Shown one piece after another: positions 1 to 5,133 of a stretch of 5,251 bases of DNA. Below the pieces are notes generated by a model. The model was given only the letters and a program-made list of their open reading frames with translations. It ran no database searches and had not been told where the DNA came from. The first letter of the stretch is position 1. Every line of letters starts with the position of its first letter. This DNA comes from Thermoplasmata archaeon (lineage in GTDB: Archaea; Thermoplasmatota; Thermoplasmata; Thermoplasmatales; Thermoplasmataceae). Made by a program: the position numbers and the translations under genes. The stretch spans positions 1 to 5,251 of the forward strand of contig JAJZOK010000120.1 in NCBI GenBank assembly GCA_021811525.1. The letters run 5' to 3'.

Positions 1-17
1 CTTTTTGGTGACAGGTT

Positions 18-1859
18 TTGAAGTCTGTATACAAGAAACTGGTAACATTCTCTGATGCGGTAAGGCTTGCAAAGGAAACTATCAGGCCGCTGAATGGAAC
101 AGAAAAGATACCTATCACGGAGGGGAACGGACGCATACTAGCTGGCAGCGTATTCGCAACAAGGAACAATCCCCCTTTCAACAGGGCTACCATGGACGGG
201 TTTGCAGTAAGAGCATGTGAAGTTGAGTCAGCGACTCAAGCAGAACCAGTTACTCTGATCATTGGAGGTGAATCTTATATAGGCCAGCCAAGAAAGCCTA
301 TGGTTGGAAAACTGAACTGCTTCAGGATTTCAACAGGTGCCATAATTCCAGAGGGGTCTGATTCAGTTGTCAGGGTGGAAGACACGGAGACGCTCCCTGA
401 TGGGAAAGTAAGAATCCTTGAACCTGTATCAGCGGGAACCAACATAGCAGAAGCCGGGAGTGATATATCCAGTGGAGAGCTTCTTATCCTTGCAGGAAAG
501 CAGATTGATACAAATGACATAGCTGTGCTGGCTTCGCTCGGAATCCCTGAAATAGAGGTTTACAGAAAGCTCATCGTTTCCGTCATATCTACAGGAAATG
601 AACTGATCAGCCACACAGAGCCCTACAGGGAGGGCAGCATCAGCGATGCCAATGGCATAGCCCTGTGCAACGAATTAAACACTTTCAGGTTCATCGAGGC
701 AACTTATGCGGGCATAGCGAAGGATGACTATGAGGAAATAAACGGAAAGATCCTGGAAAACCTAAGCCATTCTGACATAGTGATCCTTTCTGGAGGAAGT
801 TCGGCTGGAGAATCTGATCTTGTTTACCGGATCATTGATGAGATGGATCCCGGAATGGTTTTTCACGGCGTTCTGGTAAAACCCGGACTTCCAACAGTTT
901 TAGGGCAGTCCGGAGATAAAGTTGTCATTGGGCTCCCGGGTTTCCCTGTATCTTCAATGATGATATTCAGATCCATATTCCTTGGCGCAATTCTTGCTGC
1001 TGGAAGATTTGAGATGGGGGCTGGACCGGAAGTTGGTGAGCTCGCTGTGGATCTTAAGCTTGAAATGGGAAAGCAGAATCTGATCCCTGTCAGTGTATCC
1101 CGAGGAACTCCAGACAGAGTCTATCCTGTTACAGGGTTATCAGGTTCCATTTCCAGATTTATTTCAACCAGTGGATTCATTTCCCTTGAAGGAAATACTA
1201 AGTACCTTGAAGCGGGAACGGAGGTTGCTGTAGCAAAGTGGTCAGGGGAATTCGAGGACAGAAGGCCAGCTATTTCCGGAATGATAATGCAGCAGGAACA
1301 GAAAATATTGGAAGCATTGCCCTCAATGAAATACAACAGGATATCGCCAAGGAATTCTTTGAAATCCCTGAGCAAAGGAGATTCCCTTGTTAGTGCATTT
1401 TATTTTACAAATGGTTTTAACATTGGAGATTTTATAAAATCAGAGACGGGGCATGACAACTTTTTACTCTTTAAAGGAGACACTGTTGAGGTTGGATTTG
1501 AATCCGCTAAACCTTTTGAAACACTGGAAGAAAGTTTCACTGCCATTGAAAATGGTGAGATGCTTCGCGGGCCAGCTTTGAGGTTTCTGGAAGATGTTGT
1601 AACCAATGACAGCAACCTGGAGGGGCTCATTCAGGTCATCAGGTCCAATCTTGCATCGTATTCAGCAGCTGACTTGTCAGGTTTCGATAAACACAGGAAC
1701 GACGCAAAAGAAGGGATTGCCATAAGCAGGAAAGGTGATTTTAACCAAAGTTCCAAACACTGGATAAAAGCATTTGAAGTCGTGCCTGCATTCGTTACGT
1801 TGCAGAAAGATTTTCTTGACCGATATCCCGGCCTTAAGGGCATGCTCAAGCCTTTATAG
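18..1859 (+). CDS. moeA: Molybdopterin molybdenumtransferase MoeA with C-terminal PBP-like domain
   Basis: Cytoplasmic enzyme expected to insert molybdate or tungstate into adenylylated molybdopterin, the last common step of cofactor synthesis. Residues 1-180 are the MoeA N-terminal region with MDGFAV at 59-64 (D60 matches E. coli D59) and STGA at 105-108. Residues 183-325 are the molybdopterin-binding domain with STGNEL (191-196), DANG (210-213), SGGSSAGESD (258-267) and GLPGFPVS (305-312). Residues about 333-410 are the C-terminal beta domain. Residues about 420-613 match in layout the periplasmic-binding-protein-like extension (PF12727/COG1910 type) of archaeal MoeA, so 613 aa is normal for the fused form against about 410 for plain MoeA. 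The TTG start at 18 is chosen because GGTGA at 7-11 lies 6 nt upstream and an in-frame TGA sits at 9-11; the first in-frame ATG (residue 59) would destroy the N-terminal domain. Oddities: KPGKP is KPGLP (L291), GNPVS is GFPVS, and the extension is divergent. Motif recognition is from memory of the family. Confidence 0.95.
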   Translation: MKSVYKKLVTFSDAVRLAKETIRPLNGTEKIPITEGNGRILAGSVFATRNNPPFNRATMDGFAVRACEVESATQAEPVTLIIGGESYIGQPRKPMVGKLNCFRISTGAIIPEGSDSVVRVEDTETLPDGKVRILEPVSAGTNIAEAGSDISSGELLILAGKQIDTNDIAVLASLGIPEIEVYRKLIVSVISTGNELISHTEPYREGSISDANGIALCNELNTFRFIEATYAGIAKDDYEEINGKILENLSHSDIVILSGGSSAGESDLVYRIIDEMDPGMVFHGVLVKPGLPTVLGQSGDKVVIGLPGFPVSSMMIFRSIFLGAILAAGRFEMGAGPEVGELAVDLKLEMGKQNLIPVSVSRGTPDRVYPVTGLSGSISRFISTSGFISLEGNTKYLEAGTEVAVAKWSGEFEDRRPAISGMIMQQEQKILEALPSMKYNRISPRNSLKSLSKGDSLVSAFYFTNGFNIGDFIKSETGHDNFLLFKGDTVEVGFESAKPFETLEESFTAIENGEMLRGPALRFLEDVVTNDSNLEGLIQVIRSNLASYSAADLSGFDKHRNDAKEGIAISRKGDFNQSSKHWIKAFEVVPAFVTLQKDFLDRYPGLKGMLKPL

Positions 1860-1867
1860 GCTTTTTT
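1848..1867 (+). terminator. Hairpin plus T-run overlapping the moeA stop
   Basis: AAGCC at 1848-1852 can pair with GGCTT at 1859-1863 around a 6-nt loop, and the T-run covers 1862-1867. The hairpin overlaps the last codons and TAG stop of moeA, and the downstream gene is convergent only 13 bases away, so a compact terminator is expected here. Archaeal termination can rely on T-runs alone, so the stem may be incidental. Read on the minus strand it has no T tail, so it would not serve the HAD gene. Confidence 0.4.
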
Positions 1868-1872
1868 CGCAG

Positions 1873-2478
1873 CTAACTGTTGAGCTTCCTTACAATTTCC
1901 AGAACTTCGGAAACTTCATCTATGTAATAATCAGCATAGTTTGAGAATCGCCTGTTCCCGTGTCCAATGTAAACCGACACCGATCCGATATCCTTTGCGG
2001 GTATCAGGTCTGTTTCTGCGTCACCCACTACCAGGCATTCGCTTGCCTTTACGTCGAGAAGAGATAAGGCCTTGAGATAAGGTTCCGGGTCCGGTTTTCC
2101 TACCCCAACATCATCTATTGTTACAACTGGCCTGTATGGAAGTTTAAGGATTTCCATCAGAGCCCTCCTAGATGATGTAACTATGGAAGTTTTCACGTTC
2201 AACTCTGATAGTTTGCTGAATGTGTGGTCAACATCACCATAGAGAGACATCTCCTCAAGGTGTGATTTGAAATACCTCTCCTCTTCCATTTCGATCTCAA
2301 ATGCCCTGTTGGAAAACTTTCCAGCCAGATCCACTCCGGGAAGACCGATGAGAGGAGATATCTGTTCCTCCGGAATGTTCACTCCAAAAATCTCGAAAGC
2401 GTGCTTCCACGCTTTTATCCTAAGGGCTTTTGAGTTAAGCAATGTCCCGTCAAGATCAAAAATAATTCCTCTAATCAT
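1873..2478 (-). CDS. HAD-superfamily hydrolase, phosphoglycolate phosphatase / beta-phosphoglucomutase-like
   Basis: Probable cytoplasmic small-molecule phosphatase. Numbering here follows the longest reading from TTG at 2484 (203 aa); the chosen ATG at 2478 removes two residues. Motif I is DLDGT with nucleophile D10 and acid D12; motif II is T103 in SIVTSS; motif III is K130 in GKPDPEPY; motif IV is GDAETD with D155 and D159. All catalytic positions are present. The roughly 65-residue helical insert after motif I is a C1 cap, as in phosphoglycolate phosphatase and beta-phosphoglucomutase relatives, and the 201-203 aa length fits. ATG at 2478 is preferred because a GGCTGAT ribosome-site-like sequence sits 5 nt upstream; TTG at 2481 and 2484 remain possible. 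It follows the E1-like gene by 12 bases on the same strand, indicating co-transcription. Substrate cannot be read from the sequence: phosphoglycolate, sugar phosphates or a nucleotide are all possible. Confidence 0.93.
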   Translation of the reverse strand: MIRGIIFDLDGTLLNSKALRIKAWKHAFEIFGVNIPEEQISPLIGLPGVDLAGKFSNRAFEIEMEEERYFKSHLEEMSLYGDVDHTFSKLSELNVKTSIVTSSRRALMEILKLPYRPVVTIDDVGVGKPDPEPYLKALSLLDVKASECLVVGDAETDLIPAKDIGSVSVYIGHGNRRFSNYADYYIDEVSEVLEIVRKLNS

Positions 2479-2490
2479 CAACAATCAGCC

Positions 2491-3216
2491 TTATGTCTTG
2501 CCGCAGGTAAGGCATTCAGGGTTTCTATTAATATGAACCTGTTCCATTGACATGTACCAGGGGTCAATGTGCCAAAGGTCGCCACTTACCTCTTTGCCCA
2601 TCAGAATCCTCACGGCTAAAGTCCAGGCAAGGCTTGAAGCCATTACCGGTGCAGAAGCAAGAACGCCGGTCTCCTCACAACTCATTGAATACTTTGCATC
2701 CCTGTCGATGAAACAGTCAAGGCATGATGTCTTTCCGGGAATGATTGCCTTGACCTGTGATACTGTGCCTATTGAGGAGATGAAAACCCAGGGAATCCTG
2801 TTGATCACGCAGTATCTGTTGATGGTCCTCCGGGTATCCATGTTGTCTGTTCCATCTATTACAACCGAAGGTTTGCCAATGATTCCCGATATGTTTTCCT
2901 GAGTCAGGAACTCTTGAACCGCATCGATTTCACAGTCCCGGTTAATAGCATGGAGCCTGCCTGAAGCTGCCTCAACCTTTTTCCTGCCCACGTCCCCCTC
3001 AGAATATAGAACTTGCCGGTGTATGTTGGAGATATCCACTGTGTCTCCATCTATAATCTGAATCTTTCTTATGCCCGCCCTGACGAATAAATCGACCACA
3101 GGAGAACCTGTGGCCCCTAACCCAACCACGGAAACCGATGATTTCCTGAGAATCTCATAGCCTTCCACAGATATCTCCTTCAAGGCCATTTCCCTGGAAA
3201 ATCTCAGATTGAACAT
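2491..3216 (-). CDS. E1-like adenylating enzyme, MoeB/ThiF/UbaA family
   Basis: Adenylates the C-terminal glycine of a ubiquitin-like sulfur carrier (MoaD, ThiS or a SAMP/Urm1-type protein), preparing it for thiocarboxylation or conjugation. Residues 1-10 carry the RFSRE version of the R-x-x-R motif (R5, R8). GLGATG at 32-37 is the nucleotide loop. D56, R67, K80 and D124 have the same spacing as E. coli MoeB D62, R73, K86 and D130. Zinc ligands are C165/C168 (CLDC) and C235/C238 (CLTC). C180 in SCEETGV aligns with the reactive cysteine of ThiF, so a thioester or persulfide step is possible. The length, 241 aa, is typical of MoeB/ThiF without a rhodanese domain. ATG at 3216 is supported by GGGAG 4 nt upstream (3221-3225). 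The nearby moeA favours molybdopterin synthesis, but a thiamine, tRNA-thiolation or SAMP role is equally compatible, so no symbol is assigned. Confidence 0.93.
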   Translation of the reverse strand: MFNLRFSREMALKEISVEGYEILRKSSVSVVGLGATGSPVVDLFVRAGIRKIQIIDGDTVDISNIHRQVLYSEGDVGRKKVEAASGRLHAINRDCEIDAVQEFLTQENISGIIGKPSVVIDGTDNMDTRRTINRYCVINRIPWVFISSIGTVSQVKAIIPGKTSCLDCFIDRDAKYSMSCEETGVLASAPVMASSLAWTLAVRILMGKEVSGDLWHIDPWYMSMEQVHINRNPECLTCGKT

Positions 3217-3282
3217 TTATCTCCCGGTTATGCTGAACCCATTTAAACCCATTAAATATATATTTCTACCACATTCATACAT
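3217..3282. promoter_or_regulatory. Divergent promoter region with shared AT-rich TATA-like box
   Basis: The 66 bp between the minus-strand E1-like gene and the plus-strand dehydrogenase contain one strong AT block, ATTAAATATATATTT at 3251-3265. Its centre is about 26 nt before the dehydrogenase ATG at 3283, the usual archaeal TATA-to-start distance, and no ribosome-binding sequence precedes that ATG, so the dehydrogenase mRNA is probably leaderless. Read leftwards, the same block would start transcription near 3231, giving the E1-like mRNA a leader of about 15 nt that contains its GGGAG site. A second AT block, TTTAAA at 3242-3247, is an alternative box for the minus gene. Transcription starts are inferred from spacing. 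Confidence 0.6.
3236..3255. repeat. Tandem 10-bp direct repeat in the divergent promoter
   Basis: AACCCATTTA at 3236-3245 is followed immediately by AACCCATTAA at 3246-3255, nine of ten positions identical. The 10-bp period places both copies on the same face of the helix. The second copy runs into the AT-rich box at 3251-3265, so a protein bound here would overlap the basal promoter elements. Function is inferred; the repeat may also be a chance product of low-complexity sequence. Confidence 0.5.
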
Positions 3283-4293
3283 ATGAAAGCATCTGTGCTG
3301 AAAGGAATCAAGGAACCACTAGTTGTTGAAGATGTTGAAATACCGGAAGTTTCAGGGCATGATGTTCTAATAAAGCAGACTCTCACTGGAATCTGCTTTC
3401 GCGATATTCTGACTCAGGAAGGCTTCTTTCCACGTGTAGCCCTTCCAATAATCCCCGGACATGAGATTTCAGGGACAATAGAAAAGGTTGGTGATGAGGT
3501 CCAGGAATTCAAGCCAGGCGACAGGGTGGCAAGCCTCATATACACTCCGTGTGGCAAATGTGAATTCTGCACTTCAGGCAATGAGAATCTGTGCCCTAAC
3601 AAGAAAACTTTTGGAGAAACCGTTAACGGTGGATATGCACAGTACATCAGGACATCGGACAGATCCCTCGTTATTGTCCCTCAGGGAGTTGGGGAGGCTG
3701 AGGCTTCCATATCCGCATGCGTTACTGGTATGATCTATAACGCACTGAAACGTGTGGGAGATCTCATGGAAGGTGAAAAGGTACTCATATCAGGTGCTGG
3801 AGGAGGTGTGGGAACACACGCCATACAGATCGCAAAGGCACTGGGTGCACATGTAATTGCCAAAACATCTTCATCATGGAAGGCGGAGAAGCTTTACAAC
3901 CTTGGCGCAGATCTTGTTGTTACCTCGGAGAACTTTGACAGGGAGATAAAGGAAAGCACTGGTGATGGGGTGCATCTGGCCTTTGAAAGTGTTGGCCTTC
4001 CCACCTTTGATCGCTCCCTCAGGAGTTTGCGTACCGGAGGAAGGATGGTTGTTGTTGGTAATGTCGATCCCACACCTGTACCATTGCCACTTGGCTTAAT
4101 CATACTGAAGGGAAACAGGATAATGGGAAGCATAAGTTCCACCCGGGAGGACGTGAAAGAAGCTTTGAAGCTTTCTGCAGAGGGAAAAATTTCAGCAATG
4201 GTGCACAGGAAAGTCCATCTTGATGACGTAAACGGCGCTTTTTCAGAGATGAAGAGCAAGATGTCCCTTGGAAGGATCATGATTGAACTATGA
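3283..4293 (+). CDS. Zinc-type medium-chain dehydrogenase/reductase, acryloyl-CoA reductase-like
   Basis: Cytoplasmic NAD(P)H-dependent oxidoreductase of the alcohol dehydrogenase superfamily. The N-terminal catalytic domain has C38 (GICFRD), H60-E61 (GHE) and C146 (ACVTG) as likely catalytic-zinc ligands, and C90, C93, C96 and C104 as the structural-zinc lobe. The Rossmann domain starts with GAGGGVG at 171-177; the second strand ends in AKTSSSWK (193-200) with no acidic residue, which suggests NADPH. Several stretches, notably CVTGMIY, GGVGTHAIQ, GNVDP and LIILKGN, resemble from memory the acryloyl-CoA reductases of Sulfolobus and Metallosphaera, which reduce acryloyl-CoA to propanoyl-CoA; length (336 aa) is also close. 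No other gene of that pathway is visible, so an alcohol, enone or other enoyl-CoA substrate is possible. The ATG at 3283 lies about 26 nt past the AT-rich box and lacks a ribosome-binding site, consistent with leaderless translation. Membership in the superfamily is sure; the substrate is not. Confidence 0.93.
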   Translation: MKASVLKGIKEPLVVEDVEIPEVSGHDVLIKQTLTGICFRDILTQEGFFPRVALPIIPGHEISGTIEKVGDEVQEFKPGDRVASLIYTPCGKCEFCTSGNENLCPNKKTFGETVNGGYAQYIRTSDRSLVIVPQGVGEAEASISACVTGMIYNALKRVGDLMEGEKVLISGAGGGVGTHAIQIAKALGAHVIAKTSSSWKAEKLYNLGADLVVTSENFDREIKESTGDGVHLAFESVGLPTFDRSLRSLRTGGRMVVVGNVDPTPVPLPLGLIILKGNRIMGSISSTREDVKEALKLSAEGKISAMVHRKVHLDDVNGAFSEMKSKMSLGRIMIEL

Positions 4294-4326
4294 ATTCCAG
4301 TATCGGCATCAATTAGAAACAAAAGC

Positions 4327-4359
4327 CGGAATTTGAGCAATTCCGCAGCATATCTTTTT
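4327..4359 (+). terminator. Hairpin/T-run terminator downstream of the dehydrogenase
   Basis: CGGAATT at 4327-4333 pairs perfectly with AATTCCG at 4339-4345 around the 5-nt loop TGAGC, and five T residues follow at 4355-4359. It lies 33 bases past the dehydrogenase stop and before the promoter of the next gene, where a terminator is expected. The gap of 9 bases between stem and T-run is longer than in a bacterial intrinsic terminator; in archaea the T-run is the more important part. Confidence 0.5.
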
Positions 4360-4379
4360 CGCGCGCTACACATTGCCAC

Positions 4380-4393
4380 GGAATAATTATTCC
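4380..4393. promoter_or_regulatory. Perfect 14-bp palindrome, candidate operator
   Basis: GGAATAATTATTCC is perfectly self-complementary. CATTG at 4371-4375 and CAATG at 4395-4399 form an outer inverted pair, unequally spaced (4 and 1 bases) from the core. The site ends 5 bases before the TATA-like GTTTAAGTAAA at 4399-4409, so a dimeric regulator bound here would sit over or next to the TFB-recognition position of the 52-aa gene. No named operator consensus is recognised. Confidence 0.45.
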
Positions 4394-4398
4394 ACAAT

Positions 4399-4440
4399 GT
4401 TTAAGTAAAGCAGGAAATTCAGTTTTTACTGGGGATTAAC
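4399..4440 (+). promoter_or_regulatory. Promoter and ribosome-binding site of the 52-aa gene
   Basis: GTTTAAGTAAA at 4399-4409 is a TATA-like box. A start about 26 nt from its centre would fall near 4430, giving a leader of about 11 nt. GGGGAT at 4431-4436 sits 4 nt before the ATG at 4441 and can act as a purine-rich ribosome-binding site. Together these make the short downstream frame a credible gene. Confidence 0.5.
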
Positions 4441-4599
4441 ATGCAGGAACTTATTTGTAACATTGAATTCGATTCAGAAGATGACCAATTTGTAGCTAGG
4501 CTAAGAACAGAGATGGGTGGCCTTAGAGAATATACCGGAGTGACTTTTGAGGACGTCCTTAATCTTGTCTTGATAGAATTAAGGGAAGAATTTTCGTGA
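4441..4599 (+). CDS. Small acidic protein of unknown function, weakly HicB-like
   Basis: Translation of the ATG frame gives 52 residues ending in TGA at 4597-4599. I do not recognise a specific family. The protein is strongly acidic: 13 Asp/Glu against 4 Arg and no Lys. The order is a hydrophobic strand (2-10, QELICNIEF), an acidic turn (11-15), a second strand (16-23, QFVARLRT), a GG turn (26-27) with a short strand, then an amphipathic helix (35-51, TFEDVLNLVLIELREEF). This beta-beta-alpha order and the T-F-E-D at the helix start resemble the HicB partial RNase-H-like fold (usual pattern: FVA, then T-x-E-E-A), but no HicA-like partner lies next to it. There is no signal peptide, membrane segment or Cys pair. 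A TATA-like box, purine-rich ribosome site and adjacent palindrome support expression, apparently as a single gene. Existence is likely; function is open. Confidence 0.65.
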   Translation: MQELICNIEFDSEDDQFVARLRTEMGGLREYTGVTFEDVLNLVLIELREEFS

Positions 4600-4703
4600 G
4601 CCTGCTGCCCATGAAACATTTTATTGGAGTTCATAAAACCGCCATTTGAACGTGAAAAATGAGTGGATACCCAGTGTTGGGGTGAGATAATATCGCTTTC
4701 ATT

Positions 4704-4719
4704 CCTTCCTTTCGGAAGG
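4704..4719. repeat. 6-bp stem with tetraloop
   Basis: CCTTCC at 4704-4709 and GGAAGG at 4714-4719 pair perfectly around the 4-nt loop TTTC; T4703 and T4702 can add two wobble pairs with G4720 and G4721. No T-run follows, so it does not look like a terminator for the 52-aa gene. Confidence 0.4.
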
Positions 4720-4737
4720 GGATTTCTCGATCAATTT

Positions 4738-4756
4738 TGTTAAACGGAACTTAACA
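4738..4756. repeat. Inverted repeat TGTTAA / TTAACA
   Basis: TGTTAA at 4738-4743 and TTAACA at 4751-4756 are perfect reverse complements separated by 7 bases. The 13-bp centre-to-centre spacing is compatible with a dimeric DNA-binding site, but no gene start lies close by. A 6-bp pair this size can occur by chance. Confidence 0.3.
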
Positions 4757-4767
4757 GCATTGTACCG

Positions 4768-4794
4768 ACTCCGTCAAGATCCCGTTGATGGGGT
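4768..4794. repeat. 10-bp imperfect stem-loop
   Basis: Bases 4768-4777 pair with 4785-4794 around the 7-nt loop GATCCCG, with eight Watson-Crick and two G-T pairs and no bulge. It is the longest uninterrupted stem in the gene-free stretch and contributes to the view that the region could encode a structured transcript. Confidence 0.4.
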
Positions 4795-4873
4795 ATGACT
4801 TCCCGCCATCTGCTCCCCATCTTTTAACCGGTTCACAGCTTCAACTGGCAGGCATTTTTCCATTAGGAAGGAT

Positions 4874-4890
4874 CGCACAAGCTTGGTGCG
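4874..4890. repeat. Short GC-rich stem-loop
   Basis: CGCAC at 4874-4878 pairs with GTGCG at 4886-4890 around a 7-nt loop, AAGCTTG. The stem is short and could be accidental; it is listed because it is one of several stems in the same gene-free stretch. Confidence 0.25.
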
Positions 4891-5007
4891 GCCCCGTTTT
4901 GCCTCATCTGCTGCTTGTACTATATGTTTCCTGCCTTGTAAGCTGGACTGCGGACTTGATTTCCCTCAATAATTTGCCAGAATGCTATGTCATTTGAAAG
5001 TTATGAT

Positions 5008-5070
5008 TTCCATAGCCACGTGTGTACAGCTTCTAGGTATAGGTAACTGAGTGGCAGGAACCATATGGAA
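5008..5070. repeat. 12-bp long-range stem with an 8-nt bulge
   Basis: TTCCATAGCCAC at 5008-5019 pairs with GTGGC at 5051-5055 and TATGGAA at 5064-5070; the 8 bases at 5056-5063 bulge out. All 12 pairs are Watson-Crick. The 31-nt loop contains the tandem hexamer TAGGTATAGGTA at 5034-5045. A two-part stem with a one-sided bulge looks more like an RNA fold than a protein-binding palindrome, but no promoter can be assigned. Confidence 0.35.
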
Positions 5071-5133
5071 TTATGAGGCATTGAAACCGATGGCCCGGCA
5101 CACTTCAACTGAAATTTGGCAGTCACATTGTAC

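Noticed and set aside
2552..2902. 116-codon plus-strand frame over the E1-like gene
   Set aside because: Antisense shadow; the minus frame has the complete MoeB/ThiF catalytic set.
3894..4397. 167-codon minus-strand open frame across the dehydrogenase 3' end
   Set aside because: It is an antisense shadow of the dehydrogenase, whose zinc and nucleotide motifs prove the plus frame; it also runs through the terminator hairpin.
4774..4965. Minus-strand 63-codon open frame with protein-like composition (QAADEAKRGRTKLVRSF... then PVEAVNRLKDGEQ)
   Set aside because: The charge pattern looks protein-like and hinted at a decayed gene, but there is no usable early start codon, no ribosome site, and the frames on either side do not continue it convincingly. 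An open run this length occurs by chance.
4845..4980. Inverted pair CTGGCA (4845-4850) and TGCCAG (4975-4980) as possible element ends
   Set aside because: Six-base inverted pairs are common by chance, there is no target-site duplication, and no transposase lies between them.
4785..4997. 70-codon plus-strand open frame starting TTG-ATG
   Set aside because: No ribosome-binding site or promoter at the right distance; the composition (Cys, Trp and Pro scattered through hydrophobic runs) resembles a chance or antisense frame; the predicted start lies inside the 4768-4794 stem.
4839..5111. 9-bp direct repeat CTTCAACTG at 4839-4847 and 5103-5111
   Set aside because: About one repeated 9-mer is expected by chance in a stretch of this size, and the flanks differ, so it is not taken as an insertion or attachment site.
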